DNA from: Bacteroidales bacterium
Lineage (GTDB): Bacteria > Bacteroidota > Bacteroidia > Bacteroidales > Paludibacteraceae
Length of the DNA stretch: 64,000 nucleotides
Direction: 5' to 3'
Assembly (NCBI GenBank): GCA_022783865.1
Contig: JALFYY010000015.1
Span: 1-64,000, forward strand
Shown: in pieces, positions 18,093 to 28,018 of the stretch
Layout: the number at the start of each line of letters is the position of its first letter
Numbering within the stretch: the first letter of the stretch is position 1
Notes under the pieces: model-generated
What the model saw: only the letters and a program-made list of their open reading frames with translations
Database searches by the model: none
What the model was told of the DNA's origin: nothing
Program-made: the position numbers and the translations under genes

Positions 18093-18256
18093 GAAACCGG
18101 GCGAATTGGAAGCAAGCTGGAAGGGAGCAGAAAGAGATGCGGAAAAAAGGAGTCGGGAAGTGCGTTTTTGACAGGATAAATGTAGTAATTTTGACGGAAA
18201 TAACAAAAAAAGAATGTTTTTGTTGTCAAAGATTATGCTGAATCGAAAAAAAAGTG

Positions 18257-18264
18257 TACCTTTG
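18257..18264 (+). promoter_or_regulatory. -7 element before gldJ
   Basis: TACCTTTG with following CA, 35 bp before the gldJ ATG. No good TTG box lies at the usual 20-bp spacing, so activity may need a regulator; low-to-moderate confidence. Confidence 0.5.
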
Positions 18265-18299
18265 CAAACTGAATAATATTGCACATAAAATATCGTGAT

Positions 18300-19916
18300 A
18301 TGAAAAAAGTAACGAAGCTATCTTTGCTTGCACTTGTAGTGTTGACTACAGCATGTCAGAAAAAGGACTTGAATACGGACTACTCCAATACGACCGGTTG
18401 GAAGTATTTCGATGCGCGAACCACCAATTTCGAAGCATTGGAAGGTGTGACATCCGGCACTCCGACAGGTATGATTCCTATCCAAGGCGGTACGTTTGTA
18501 TTAGGGGAGACGGACGAATTTGTTGTTGCCCCCCGTGATAATGCAGAGCGTTCATTGACCGTAACTTCTTTTTATATGGACAAATACGAAGTTACCAATC
18601 TTAACTGGCGTGAGTATGAGCACTGGATGAACATTGTCTTCGGCAATGCGGCTCCCCAATTGGTAACGAAAGTTCTTCCTGATACGACAGTATGGCTCGA
18701 AGAATTGGCTTACAATGATCCTTATTTGGAGAATTATTACCGTCATCCAGCATTCAGTTTCTATCCGGTAGTGGGTGTGTCGTGGGAACAGGCAATGGAT
18801 TATTGCCAATGGCGTACGGACCGCGTGAATGAGTTGGCATTGATTCAAGTCGGTGCAATAGCATATCCTCCGTTTGAAGAATTGCAACCGACCGACGATG
18901 AGGCTTACAAGGACGAATGGGAACAGACGACAGGTTACTTGATGGACGAATACGAGGTGGCAGATCCGTACGATCCTGAGAATACGATTATGATGTATCG
19001 TCCTTCGTTTGAATATATCCGTGACAAGTTTGTGTTCAATACGGAGAAATACCTGACCGTAGGCAGTTACGCGCCGGAATATGGCCGTCACCCGAAACTG
19101 GACTCTTACGGTGCCGAGCGCAAAGTAAACCGTGCCGACGGTGTATTGGTAACCGGTTATCGTTTGCCGACCGAGGCAGAATGGGAGTTTGCCGCATATG
19201 CCCCGATTGCAGGTGAAGACGGTCTGACAGTAGAAGGCAAGGTATATCCTTGGTCGGGCTATCATCCCCGCAATATGACAGCCAAGCAGCAAGGTCAGAT
19301 GCAAGCCAACTTTATTCGCGGCAAAGGCGATTTCATGGGTGTAAGCGGTGCATTGAACGACCGTTACGTGATAACCGCTCCGGTGAACGAATATGCACCT
19401 AACGACTTCGGTTTGTACAACATGGCAGGTAATGTGAACGAATGGGTAATGGATGTTTATCGTGCCACATCGAACCAAGAGGTAAGTGAATATAACTCGT
19501 TCCGCGGTAATATCTATTCGCAGCCTAAACGCACCCGTGTAGAGAAAGAAGACGGCACTGTAACGGAAGAGTTTGTTATCGATTCGCTGGGCCGTATAGC
19601 CATAGAGTTCAAGGGTTCTGACGACAAACGCGACTATCGTGACGGCGACTTTGCTTCGCTTTTGAATACTGATTATCCTTTGGATCCGACAGGTGTTGAG
19701 AACCTTGCGGCAATCAAGCATGATCCTACCGATATTCTGGCTCCGAAGATTACGAAGAATACCCGCGTATATAAAGGCGGTTCCTGGAAAGACCGCATCT
19801 ACTGGTTGAACCCCTCAACCCGTCGTTACTTGGACCAGGACAAGAGTTCAAGCACTATCGGTTTCCGTTGTGCAATGTCAACCGTAGGCAATCAGATTCC
19901 AAACAATACGAAATAA
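18300..19916 (+). CDS. gldJ: Gliding/T9SS lipoprotein GldJ (SUMF1/FGE-like fold)
   Basis: A 538-residue lipoprotein (LTTAC, Cys19; ATG at 18300 chosen because it starts the signal peptide). The mature protein is a formylglycine-generating-enzyme-like domain: IPIQGGTFVLGETDE, SFYMDKYEVTNLNWREYEHW, YPVVGVSWEQAMDYCQWR, YRLPTEAEWEFAAY, NMAGNVNEWVMDV and the terminal TIGFRCAMS. GldJ and GldK/PorK share this fold. The ATGWKYFDA-like N terminus, length and VWLEELAYNDP favour GldJ, needed for gliding/type IX secretion in Flavobacterium. It stands alone here without gldKLMN. GldK/PorK is the alternative. Confidence 0.85.
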   Translation: MKKVTKLSLLALVVLTTACQKKDLNTDYSNTTGWKYFDARTTNFEALEGVTSGTPTGMIPIQGGTFVLGETDEFVVAPRDNAERSLTVTSFYMDKYEVTNLNWREYEHWMNIVFGNAAPQLVTKVLPDTTVWLEELAYNDPYLENYYRHPAFSFYPVVGVSWEQAMDYCQWRTDRVNELALIQVGAIAYPPFEELQPTDDEAYKDEWEQTTGYLMDEYEVADPYDPENTIMMYRPSFEYIRDKFVFNTEKYLTVGSYAPEYGRHPKLDSYGAERKVNRADGVLVTGYRLPTEAEWEFAAYAPIAGEDGLTVEGKVYPWSGYHPRNMTAKQQGQMQANFIRGKGDFMGVSGALNDRYVITAPVNEYAPNDFGLYNMAGNVNEWVMDVYRATSNQEVSEYNSFRGNIYSQPKRTRVEKEDGTVTEEFVIDSLGRIAIEFKGSDDKRDYRDGDFASLLNTDYPLDPTGVENLAAIKHDPTDILAPKITKNTRVYKGGSWKDRIYWLNPSTRRYLDQDKSSSTIGFRCAMSTVGNQIPNNTK

Positions 19917-19942
19917 GCCGTCTTGAGCGGCGAGAAACAAAG

Positions 19943-19978
19943 CAACGGCGGAGGAGCAAATCTTCTGCCGTTGTTTGT
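19943..19978 (+). terminator. Intrinsic terminator after gldJ
   Basis: CAACGGC and GCCGTTG form a stem, with inner GGAGGAG/TCTTCT pairing possible, followed by TTTGTAT. It starts 27 bp after the gldJ stop and lies between convergent genes. Confidence 0.6.
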
Positions 19979-20023
19979 ATATCAAGGTTGCTGCAGCCGG
20001 AGAAGACAGAGAGAACAGAGTAG

Positions 20024-21982
20024 TCAGAACCGGAAACGAAGGAGGAGATGAATATCGGTCTTACGGTTATGGGCGAGTCCTTGCCCGTGCGCCCAATCGC
20101 CGGCATAGACCGTTTGTGCCGCTTTCAGATAGACAGTAAGCGACTTGGCAACCTGATAGCGGAAGTTGAGATAGTAGCGGCAGCCGATGCCATAGACCAT
20201 CGGGATATTGAAGGCATATAGAACGTCGTTTTCGTAGGCGTAGATGCGATTATTATAGTGGGCAATATGAAAGGCTTGCAGGCGTGCTTGCAGCGTGGCA
20301 GGGACGCTGTGGAAGCGATAGGAGACATCTTGCGCAAGGATACAGCCAAACGTTGGCTTTTGGTTGGTTGCTTGGGCAATATTGCCCTCCAAGAGGGTAC
20401 GGAAATTCCAATTGCCGGCGGTGTAGAAGAGCTGGTAACGAAGGCTGTATTTATCGGTACCGGCTTTTTGCTTGAAGCGTAGTTTCCATTGCATGCTGAC
20501 TGGGTCGGTAGGGTAGTATTCGGCCTGCATTAGAATATCGTAGCCGACAGACGGCATCGGAATATTATACTTTGGGAAACGGAAACTGAAAGCATCGGCA
20601 TAACAGGCAAAGCGCCAATTGTGCAAGCACTTTATTTCTGTACCGAGATAGATACCGTTCTCGTCGTTGTTGCGGCTTGTTTCGCCAAAGGCATGTGCAA
20701 GCAGATTGTCGAAATAAGGCGAATAGTAGCGGTGGAGCAAGACCAATCCGATATCGTCGATAGGGGTAAACTGCAGTCCAATAAGGTTGGCAAAACCCCA
20801 ACGGGTGTTCTGCGACAGGGCAGCCTCGCCAAAGAGACGGAAACGCCAAAACGCCCACTGATAATTGAGTCCGGCAGAGAATTGCCTTGTTCCTTGTAAA
20901 TAGTTGGTATTATAATAGTTAGGAATAGGTCGGAGTGTATCGCCTAACAGGTTTTCGGTAGCCGTTATGCCGATTTGCAGTTGCTTATAGCGGACGGTGG
21001 CGTTTAATCCGATGACTTGCTGCCATACGGCACGTTTGCATGTTTGCTCGTATCCGGTGCGATGGAGACCGGTCCGGATAATGGCAGGGAAAGCGCCGTT
21101 TTCTACTTTTCCATCGACTTTTTTAGCCGAATAGAAGGCGGTCAGATCAACGATACCGGCTCGGAGGGTAGCACCTATGCCCCGCATGAAATCCGCTTCG
21201 TTGGTAGAGCTGTATTTCGCCAAGCCTTCCGGTCGGTTGCCGATATTAAGATAGCTGACTTTGCTGTTGATAAAACTACTTGTATTGACCACCAATCCCA
21301 TGCCGAAACGTACGCGATAGTCGCCTGCCACTATAGTACTGAAATGTCCGATGTTGTTGAGTTGGAGGTATCCGCTATAAAAATCGAATCCATAGGTTTT
21401 TCTTCCCCACCACGGTTCTGCGGGATCACGCTCCATAGTCAGACCGAACTGTATCTTATTATCATAGTTGAACTTATACTTTATGCTGCCATAGAACGGG
21501 TCGCCCGTATAGCCTTCGATATTGCGGGTATCGGTGCGCAGATTCACCTCGTGCTTGGCATAATGCCACATTTCTTTCCAATAGAAAGGCGTTTGTTGCT
21601 TGACGGGTTGCACCACGACGAAGGGGAGCAGGTTGCGCAATTCGTAGGGTTTGAGACCAGGGATGAGACGCAACTCATAGATGCTGTGCATGGGGTGCAG
21701 ATAGACATACTGCAGGATATGGTCGATTTGTTCATCACTCAGAAAATAGAGACGTTGCAGGTCGGCCGCTGTAGCGCTGTTGAGGTTGATGGGGTAGTCG
21801 GTGAGTGAGAGCAAGTCGGCTTCCAACGATTCAAAATCAACGGCGATGTCATTTTCTAATAAGGACTCGTAGATGTCGTTGATAATCAATGAAACGGATT
21901 GCTCTTGCGAGATAGTTTGCGCCTTTGGCATTATACTAATCAAGAGTAAACACCCCATGTATATGGCTCGCCTTATTGCCAT
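20024..21982 (-). CDS. Exported helix-hairpin-helix + outer-membrane beta-barrel protein
   Basis: About 652 residues from the Met at 21982, which opens a signal peptide (MAIRRAIYMGCLLLISIMPK, then AQ); a start at 21958 is also possible. The first 140 mature residues hold a helix-hairpin-helix module in ComEA-like register (YPINLNSATAADLQRLYFLS, then LRLIPGLKPYELRNLLPF). The remaining roughly 500 residues are alternating strands with aromatic girdles and end in LLLRFRF, a typical outer-membrane barrel terminus. The HhH fold usually contacts DNA or proteins. Its fusion to a barrel is seen in Bacteroidetes proteins without known function. It follows the next gene with a 10-bp overlap. Confidence 0.75.
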   Translation of the reverse strand: MAIRRAIYMGCLLLISIMPKAQTISQEQSVSLIINDIYESLLENDIAVDFESLEADLLSLTDYPINLNSATAADLQRLYFLSDEQIDHILQYVYLHPMHSIYELRLIPGLKPYELRNLLPFVVVQPVKQQTPFYWKEMWHYAKHEVNLRTDTRNIEGYTGDPFYGSIKYKFNYDNKIQFGLTMERDPAEPWWGRKTYGFDFYSGYLQLNNIGHFSTIVAGDYRVRFGMGLVVNTSSFINSKVSYLNIGNRPEGLAKYSSTNEADFMRGIGATLRAGIVDLTAFYSAKKVDGKVENGAFPAIIRTGLHRTGYEQTCKRAVWQQVIGLNATVRYKQLQIGITATENLLGDTLRPIPNYYNTNYLQGTRQFSAGLNYQWAFWRFRLFGEAALSQNTRWGFANLIGLQFTPIDDIGLVLLHRYYSPYFDNLLAHAFGETSRNNDENGIYLGTEIKCLHNWRFACYADAFSFRFPKYNIPMPSVGYDILMQAEYYPTDPVSMQWKLRFKQKAGTDKYSLRYQLFYTAGNWNFRTLLEGNIAQATNQKPTFGCILAQDVSYRFHSVPATLQARLQAFHIAHYNNRIYAYENDVLYAFNIPMVYGIGCRYYLNFRYQVAKSLTVYLKAAQTVYAGDWAHGQGLAHNRKTDIHLLLRFRF

Positions 21983-22785
21983 TGGAAAGCCAATTTGCTC
22001 ATCAAGTTGACGCCTAAGACAGGGTGCCATTCGGCAGCAATATCACAGCGGAAGATGCCAAAATGCAGCCCTAATCCCAAGCAGGCAACGAGGTATTGCT
22101 GATAGTAAGCACCCAGTTTGACGCATAGTTCCCGTATCGCCTGCCATTCGAAACCGGTGGCTATACGGAAGGTGGTATTGATATCGTAGTCCAACTGCAC
22201 ATCCCACCGGAAATCCTTGTGGAAACGATAGTCGGTGCCTAACGAATAGACGGAGGGCAGTTTGCGCCTGCGGTCTTCTACTTTGATGGACTGCACGAAG
22301 GGGTTGAAAGTTTGGAATCCGAGAGTGAAATTGGGTGTGATATCAACGGTCATGCCCAGTTGCGGTACGCCTGTCATGCGGTAACCCAAGTCATCGCCAC
22401 AATAAACAGCTATGAAATTTCCTTGCAGTCCTAACGAAAACTGCCCGAAACGACGTGCCAAAACCACAGCAGCCATCATCTCGGAATACCGTTCGTATCC
22501 AAAGAAAGAATAGGCGATGCCAACATTGACATAATCGTTGCTATAAGCGCCTTGCAGGAGCTCGGTGGAGAATTCTCCTATAAGGTATCGGTTTTCGTAT
22601 TGCAGGGCAACCTGAAACGTCTCTGTTTGCACCAATGCAGCCGGATTCTGGAAAGCTGTCCACTGGTCATTTCGTGCCGTAGCGGTATTGGCGACCGCCA
22701 TCGAAACAGGTATCACATTTTCTACTTGTGCTTTCAGTAAACAGGGAATGCATAGGATGAGTATCAGAAGCAGGCGCTTGGGCAT
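21973..22785 (-). CDS. Outer-membrane beta-barrel protein, PorV/PorQ-like
   Basis: 270 residues from the Met at 22785, which opens a clean signal peptide (MPKRLLLILILCIPCLLK, then AQ) and starts 10 bp after the sufS stop; the longer in-frame start is unlikely. The mature N terminus reads VSMAVANTATARNDQWTAFQ followed by NPAAL, the pattern of the FadL-related PorV/PorQ-like barrels in which a helix and an N-P-A motif precede the barrel. PorQ takes part in type IX secretion in Porphyromonas, but the match is only by pattern and the protein is short. It is in a cluster with gldB. Confidence 0.6.
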   Translation of the reverse strand: MPKRLLLILILCIPCLLKAQVENVIPVSMAVANTATARNDQWTAFQNPAALVQTETFQVALQYENRYLIGEFSTELLQGAYSNDYVNVGIAYSFFGYERYSEMMAAVVLARRFGQFSLGLQGNFIAVYCGDDLGYRMTGVPQLGMTVDITPNFTLGFQTFNPFVQSIKVEDRRRKLPSVYSLGTDYRFHKDFRWDVQLDYDINTTFRIATGFEWQAIRELCVKLGAYYQQYLVACLGLGLHFGIFRCDIAAEWHPVLGVNLMSKLAFQWQ

Positions 22786-22795
22786 TCTTATGAGG

Positions 22796-23998
22796 TTAAG
22801 TGAGTATGGTGATGGCTTTTCGGAGGGCAGCAATGAAACGGTCAATGTCTTCTTTTGTATTATACAACGCAAGTGAGAGCCGTACGGTGCCCGGAATTTT
22901 CAGGTAGTTGATAAGCGGTTCGGCACAATGGTGACCTGTGCGGACTGCAATACCTTGTTTATCCAAGAGCATGCCCACGTCATAGGGGTGTATATTGCCC
23001 ACGTTAAAGGAGATAACGCCTTGTTTAGGCAGTCCTTTGGCATAGATGTGTACGCCTGGAATTTGGCTCAATTGTTGCTCTGCATATCGGGTGAGTTCAG
23101 TTTCGTAGGCATAGATACGTTTCATGCCGATTGCTTCAAGGTATTCTATCGCTTTCGCAAAGGCATAACTGCCTATATAGTTGGGCGTTCCGGCTTCGAA
23201 CTTATAGGGTAGGGTATTGAAGGTGGTTTTCTCGAAACTCACATGCTCTATCATTTCTCCTCCTCCCTCGGCAGGTGGCAATTCTTTGAGTAGTTCTTCT
23301 TTTCCATAAAGAATGCCTAAGCCTGTCGGTCCGTATGCTTTGTGTGCTGACAAAGCCAAAAAATCGCAATCCAAGGCTTGCACATCAAGAGGCATATGCG
23401 GAGCCGATTGGGCAGCATCAATACAGACTGGAACATGATTCTGATGGGCGAAAGCTATTATTTCATCTATAGGATTGACAATGCCTAAAACATTGCTAAC
23501 GTGCGCAATAGATACTAATCGAGTGTGACTGTTGAAGAGTTGTTTATATGCCTCGATATCCAACGAAAGGTCTTCTCGGAGAGGAACAACACGCAACTTG
23601 GCTTTTTTTCGTTCACAGAGCATTTGCCAAGGCACAATATTGGAATGGTGCTCTTGCATGCCGATAATGATTTCGTCGCCTTCGTATATATGGGCTTCCC
23701 CAAAACTGAATGCCAGCATATTGAGCGAATCGGTAGTGCCTTTTGTAAAGATAATGCAGTTCGGATTATCAGCGTGCAACCATTCAGCCACCTTTGCCCT
23801 TGCGTCTTCATGCGCTTTTGTGGCGATTTGGCTCAAATGGTGTACACCTCGATGAATATTGGCATTGAAATGGGTATAGGCGTATGTGATAGCCTCTAAT
23901 ACCTGTGCCGGTTTTTGCGTAGTGGCGGCATTGTCCAAATAAACCAATGGTTTGCCATAGATGGTTTCTTGCAATATAGGGAAATCGTCTTTGTTCAT
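22796..23998 (-). CDS. sufS: Cysteine desulfurase, SufS type
   Basis: A 400-residue PLP enzyme that takes sulfur from cysteine for Fe-S cluster assembly. The PLP lysine is in LSAHKAYGPTG, the group II signature VYLDNAATTQKP is at the N terminus, and the catalytic cysteine lies in AVRTGHHCAEPL near the C terminus, so the active site is intact. Length and motif order fit SufS/CsdA. No sufBCD genes are in the window; sufS lies between gldB and a beta-barrel gene in one minus-strand run with 5-10 bp gaps, so it is co-transcribed with envelope genes. Confidence 0.95.
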   Translation of the reverse strand: MNKDDFPILQETIYGKPLVYLDNAATTQKPAQVLEAITYAYTHFNANIHRGVHHLSQIATKAHEDARAKVAEWLHADNPNCIIFTKGTTDSLNMLAFSFGEAHIYEGDEIIIGMQEHHSNIVPWQMLCERKKAKLRVVPLREDLSLDIEAYKQLFNSHTRLVSIAHVSNVLGIVNPIDEIIAFAHQNHVPVCIDAAQSAPHMPLDVQALDCDFLALSAHKAYGPTGLGILYGKEELLKELPPAEGGGEMIEHVSFEKTTFNTLPYKFEAGTPNYIGSYAFAKAIEYLEAIGMKRIYAYETELTRYAEQQLSQIPGVHIYAKGLPKQGVISFNVGNIHPYDVGMLLDKQGIAVRTGHHCAEPLINYLKIPGTVRLSLALYNTKEDIDRFIAALRKAITILT

Positions 23999-24003
23999 AA
24001 TCT

Positions 24004-25014
24004 CTACGGCTTATAATAGGATTCTTCTAATATCTTTTGTGCATCACCCTCTGCCATTAAATCGGTGAGACTCTTATTCGGGTTGTTCTGCATATAGCTT
24101 TTGGCAATTTGCCAGCCTATCCATGTGCCCAATCGTGCAGGTGCATCCTGACTTATTTCGCTGGTGAAAGGGCCATCATTCAGGTAGGATGTAAGTACCA
24201 AAGTTTCTGTTTTGAACAGGTCTTTCTTGTCGATCATCATTTGCCATATATTCCGTTCGTATTGCTTGCACCAGTTCCATTGTTCTTGAGTATAGCCCAT
24301 TACCTCATATTCGGGTTCTCCTTCCATCAGCAATGAGAGTAGATACATGATTTTTCCACGGTATATCATTTGCTCAAGCAACCGGTTCTTTTGGCTTGTA
24401 AAAGGCAGATTTTTAAACAGATAAGCTGACACAATATCAGTGGCGATACACTCTTTGCGCATGGTTTGCTTTTGGTAGTTATAAACCACTTGATTATAGT
24501 ACTCATAGTCGCTGCCTAAATACATATCAATGCCCACAGCGATGCTTTGCTCGATAAACAATATTGATGCATTAAAACCCGATACAAAAAAATAAATAGT
24601 TGGAATTTCCAGTTCCGGATAGAGGTATTGTAGTTTGCCAAAAGCTTTGTTGAGCGGCTGTTGTATATCTTCGATATTGCTAAAAGTCTCTTGTACTCGC
24701 AGATTGGTTTGCTTGAATCCATAGATTGTATCATTCAGGAATTTAGGCAATGCTTCAGCCAAATATAGTGTGTCTGCTGCATAAATACCCAAGATATCTT
24801 CGGTGAAGACAGGCATAAATATCGGGTAGTCTGCATATAGCGTTCTGACGGCATTGAGCGTTGCAGTGGTGTCGATTTGCAGTAGAGCACTATCGAAACG
24901 CACAATCTCTACATTGGCAGGCGCAATGCCTTTCGGAAAAAATGTTCTTTCCGTTTGACAGCCAACAAGGCAAATTGCTAATAGATAAATATATAATTTA
25001 TAATATCTTGCCAT
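24004..25014 (-). CDS. gldB: Gliding motility lipoprotein GldB-like
   Basis: A 336-residue lipoprotein (ICLVGC, Cys19). The sequence [10 protein letters not shown], then [20 protein letters not shown], then [13 protein letters not shown], then a C-terminal [21 protein letters not shown] matches the GldB family (DUF2268-like region). GldB is required for gliding in Flavobacterium and is also found in non-gliding T9SS species; the molecular role is unknown. It overlaps the upstream ABC ATPase gene by 17 bp and precedes sufS by 5 bp. Expected to be periplasmic, on the inner or outer membrane. Confidence 0.85.
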   Translation of the reverse strand: MARYYKLYIYLLAICLVGCQTERTFFPKGIAPANVEIVRFDSALLQIDTTATLNAVRTLYADYPIFMPVFTEDILGIYAADTLYLAEALPKFLNDTIYGFKQTNLRVQETFSNIEDIQQPLNKAFGKLQYLYPELEIPTIYFFVSGFNASILFIEQSIAVGIDMYLGSDYEYYNQVVYNYQKQTMRKECIATDIVSAYLFKNLPFTSQKNRLLEQMIYRGKIMYLLSLLMEGEPEYEVMGYTQEQWNWCKQYERNIWQMMIDKKDLFKTETLVLTSYLNDGPFTSEISQDAPARLGTWIGWQIAKSYMQNNPNKSLTDLMAEGDAQKILEESYYKP

Positions 25015-25648
25015 CGTTTATCTCTATTATTCTATCGGCTATTTCTGCCAATTCATAATCGTGTGTTACAATGATGATTGTTTGCCCGTATTCGTTGCGT
25101 AATTTCAGTAGCAAATGGTGTAACTCCAGTTTGTTGGTATTGTCCAAACTGCCCGAAGGCTCATCTGCCAATATAACACTTGGGTGCATCATCATAGCCC
25201 GTGCTGTAGCTACCCGTTGTTTTTCTCCACCGGATAACTGGTTTGGCTTGTGCTCCAAACGTTCGCTCAAGCCTAAATCGCAAAGTAGGGTAGTGGCTCG
25301 CTCTTTGGCTTGTTTATATTCTATTCCACCTATCAAAGCAGGCATCATCACGTTTTCCAAAGCTGTAAATTCCGGTAGCAATTGGTGAAACTGAAAGATA
25401 AAGCCTATATGCTGGTTTCTAAACTGCGCTAATTCTTTGTCTTTCAGAGCAAAAACGTCAGTTCCATCAATGATTATCTGACCCTTGTCAGGGTAATCCA
25501 ATGTGCCGATAATCTGCAAAAGAGTAGTTTTGCCTGCACCGCTCTTTCCGATAATGGCAACGATTTCGCCCCTATCTACACGCAGATTAACGCCCTTTAG
25601 AACTTCTAAATTGCCGAAACTCTTATGTATGTCTTTGATTTCAATCAT
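24998..25648 (-). CDS. ABC transporter ATPase, LolD/MacB type
   Basis: A 216-residue ATPase with all core motifs: Walker [11 protein letters not shown]-loop [18 protein letters not shown], signature [10 protein letters not shown], Walker [13 protein letters not shown] and H-loop IIVTHDYEL. The [19 protein letters not shown] stretch and small size are typical of LolD/FtsE/MacB-like ATPases, which extract lipoproteins or drive mechanotransmission. No permease gene is adjacent, so the partner must lie elsewhere. It overlaps gldB by 17 bp and follows tsaE by 14 bp. LolD is the likely subfamily in Bacteroidetes but is not proven. Confidence 0.9.
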   Translation of the reverse strand: MIEIKDIHKSFGNLEVLKGVNLRVDRGEIVAIIGKSGAGKTTLLQIIGTLDYPDKGQIIIDGTDVFALKDKELAQFRNQHIGFIFQFHQLLPEFTALENVMMPALIGGIEYKQAKERATTLLCDLGLSERLEHKPNQLSGGEKQRVATARAMMMHPSVILADEPSGSLDNTNKLELHHLLLKLRNEYGQTIIIVTHDYELAEIADRIIEINDGKIL

Positions 25649-25662
25649 TGCTGACTAACTTT

Positions 25663-26109
25663 CTATATACCTGTTTCCATTATTCTTGTTTGCCCGTCTA
25701 TTATCGAGAGTCGTATTCTGATAGTATCTTCTGGCAATATTTCTTCTATCATTTCCGGCCATTCTATAAAGCAATAATTTCCCGAATATAAGTATTCATC
25801 AGTTCCCATATCGATAGCCTCTTGTAAGTTCTTTAGGCGATAGCAGTCGAAATGATATATTTCGTTCTTTGCTTTGTCTTCATATACATTCACAATGGCA
25901 AAGGTAGGACTATTGACAATATCGTTAGTTCCCATTGACAAACAAAGTTGTTTGATAAATGTGGTCTTGCCTGCCCCCATTTGCCCATAGAAAGCAAAAA
26001 CCCGATTCTCAGGGAAAGAAGTCAAGAGGTCGGTAATCAAAACTTCGTTTCCTTGTTTGTCTGTTATGTTAATCTCTGTGTCTGCTTGATGAAGAATATA
26101 TTTTCTCAT
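25663..26109 (-). CDS. tsaE: tRNA t6A biosynthesis ATPase TsaE
   Basis: 148 residues from the Met at 26109; the longer in-frame start adds 21 unconserved residues. A P-loop protein with Walker A YGQMGAGKTTFIKQL, then SPTFAIVNVYE and HFDCYRL, and the conserved FIEWPEMIEEILPED near the C terminus. TsaE is the ATPase that acts with TsaB and TsaD to make threonylcarbamoyladenosine at position 37 of ANN-decoding tRNAs. TsaB is also in this window (42514); TsaD is not. Confidence 0.95.
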   Translation of the reverse strand: MRKYILHQADTEINITDKQGNEVLITDLLTSFPENRVFAFYGQMGAGKTTFIKQLCLSMGTNDIVNSPTFAIVNVYEDKAKNEIYHFDCYRLKNLQEAIDMGTDEYLYSGNYCFIEWPEMIEEILPEDTIRIRLSIIDGQTRIMETGI

Positions 26110-26194
26110 TCTATGAATTTTAGTACTGATATTATCCGCAAAATTACGGATTTTTTTCGAACAAATTATCAAGTGTTCAGAAAATATTGTTTTC

Positions 26195-28018
26195 TCAGTG
26201 AGTTATTTCCGGATGAAAATGATCGTAAATAATTGATGCTCTTTTAGTTCCTATGTATTTTTCTAATTCTTCTTTTGTCGTCTCTTTAATGCGTTTCAAA
26301 CTCTTAAATTGCGTTAGCAACACTTTTTTGCTGTTCGTTCCGATACCTTTGATTTCGTCAAGTTCACTGGCAGTCTGTTGTTTACTCCGCTTCTGTTTAT
26401 GGAAACTGATGGCATATCTATGGACCTCATTTTGTATTTGTGTCAAGAAATGGAACAACTCTTCAGTGGGTTTCAATCCGATTTCTTGTGGAGGAAATCC
26501 ATATAGTAATGTCGATGTTCTGTGTTTGTCGTTTTTCACTAAGCCGGCAATGGGGATATGTAGTCCTAACTGTTCTTCGGTGGCTTCCCTAATAGCGTGC
26601 ATTTGTCCTATTCCACCATCGGCAATAATCAAATCGGGTAGTTCTCCTTGTTCTTCCAATATTCTTTTATAACGTCTATATACCACTTCTCTCATCGATG
26701 CATAGTCGTCTTGTCCTGCTACGGTATTGATAATGTATTTCCTGTAATCTGTTTTCGAGGGTTTGGCTTTTTTGAATACTACGCATCCTGCTACGGAATT
26801 GGTGCCTTGTATATTGGAGTTATCGAAACTTTCAATTACTATTGGCATATGTTCTAATCGTAGTTTTTGCTGCAGAGCACTCAGTATACGTGTCATTTTT
26901 TGGTCAGGATTGAGTTTGTCTTGCTGTTTTAACTGATCTTGTGCATATTGTTGCACATTTTGCATAGCTAAATCCAATAGTTGTTTGTTATCTCCTCGTT
27001 GCGGTACGTGTACTACCATATTTTTATCGATGAAATCGGGGATAAATGGCACAATTATCTCTTTTGTTTTGCTTCCTATTTGTGCTTGCAATTCTACAAT
27101 GGCTCTGCCTAATATTTCCGCCTTATCTTCTTCTATAATTTGTTTATATTCAATTGTTTGTGCTTGAATAATACTTCCGTTGTGCACTTTCAGTATGCTG
27201 ATGTAGATATGTTCTTCTTTTTGCAGATATCCAAATACATCCGTATCCCTCAGGTGTGAGTTGCAGATAATGGTTTTGCTCTTGAATCGTTCAATGAGGT
27301 CGTATTTATTTTTCATCACTTGTGCTTCTTCAAAGTGCATTTCAGATGCCAATTTCCGCATTTCATCAGAAATAATTTTACTTATCTCTTGGGCATTACC
27401 TTTGATAATTTGCCTGATATCTTCTATGTATTTCAGATACTCTTCTCTGCTTTTTAGTCCTTCGCATACGCCGCAGCATTTCTTGATATGGTATTTCAAG
27501 CATACTTTATATTTATTCTCTTCTATGCCTTTTTGCGTAATCTGAAGGTTGCAAGTTCTGATAGGGTAGAGTTGGTGAATCAATTCCAATACTAAATCAA
27601 CGGTGTTGCCAAAACTATAAGGACCATAGTATTCACCGATACCTTTGATGATCTTTCTGGTCTTATATACTTTAGGAAAATAATCGTTCGTTATGCAAAT
27701 CGATGGGTAGCTTTTTCCGTCTTTAAGCAAGATGTTATAGTGTGGTTGATACTTTTTGATGAGGTTGTTTTCAAGCAGAAAGGCATCCTGCTCACTATCA
27801 ACAACTACATATTTTATATCTGCAATATTCCTAACGAGCTGCTTTGTTTTGTAGCTATTTTGTTCTTTATGAAAATAGCTACTAACCCTTCTCTTTAGGT
27901 TTTTTGCCTTTCCCACATATATTATTTCTTTTTCTTTGTTCAAATATTGATATACCCCCGGTTTTTCCGGGAGCATACTCAATATCTGTTTAATATGTGG
28001 AGCGGTATTTAGCATCAA
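26195..28018 (-). CDS. uvrC: Excinuclease ABC subunit C
   Basis: A 607-residue nucleotide-excision-repair nuclease that makes both incisions around a lesion. Domains in order: GIY-YIG nuclease (KPGVYQYLNKEKEIIYVGKA, Arg in NLKRRVS), cysteine-rich segment CLKYHIKKCCGVCEG, UvrB-binding motif near 200-235 (EMRKLASEMHFEEAQ), RNase H-like C-terminal nuclease (IESFDNSNIQGTN, then LIIADGGIGQMHA), and a final HhH (LDEIKGIGTNSKKVLL). Full length. It overlaps the apt start region by 4 bp, so apt-uvrC are coupled. Confidence 0.97.
   Translation of the reverse strand: MMLNTAPHIKQILSMLPEKPGVYQYLNKEKEIIYVGKAKNLKRRVSSYFHKEQNSYKTKQLVRNIADIKYVVVDSEQDAFLLENNLIKKYQPHYNILLKDGKSYPSICITNDYFPKVYKTRKIIKGIGEYYGPYSFGNTVDLVLELIHQLYPIRTCNLQITQKGIEENKYKVCLKYHIKKCCGVCEGLKSREEYLKYIEDIRQIIKGNAQEISKIISDEMRKLASEMHFEEAQVMKNKYDLIERFKSKTIICNSHLRDTDVFGYLQKEEHIYISILKVHNGSIIQAQTIEYKQIIEEDKAEILGRAIVELQAQIGSKTKEIIVPFIPDFIDKNMVVHVPQRGDNKQLLDLAMQNVQQYAQDQLKQQDKLNPDQKMTRILSALQQKLRLEHMPIVIESFDNSNIQGTNSVAGCVVFKKAKPSKTDYRKYIINTVAGQDDYASMREVVYRRYKRILEEQGELPDLIIADGGIGQMHAIREATEEQLGLHIPIAGLVKNDKHRTSTLLYGFPPQEIGLKPTEELFHFLTQIQNEVHRYAISFHKQKRSKQQTASELDEIKGIGTNSKKVLLTQFKSLKRIKETTKEELEKYIGTKRASIIYDHFHPEITH

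Noticed and set aside
18552..19721. 389-codon open frame on the minus strand
   Set aside because: Exact antisense shadow of gldJ, with no recognisable domain and no promoter.
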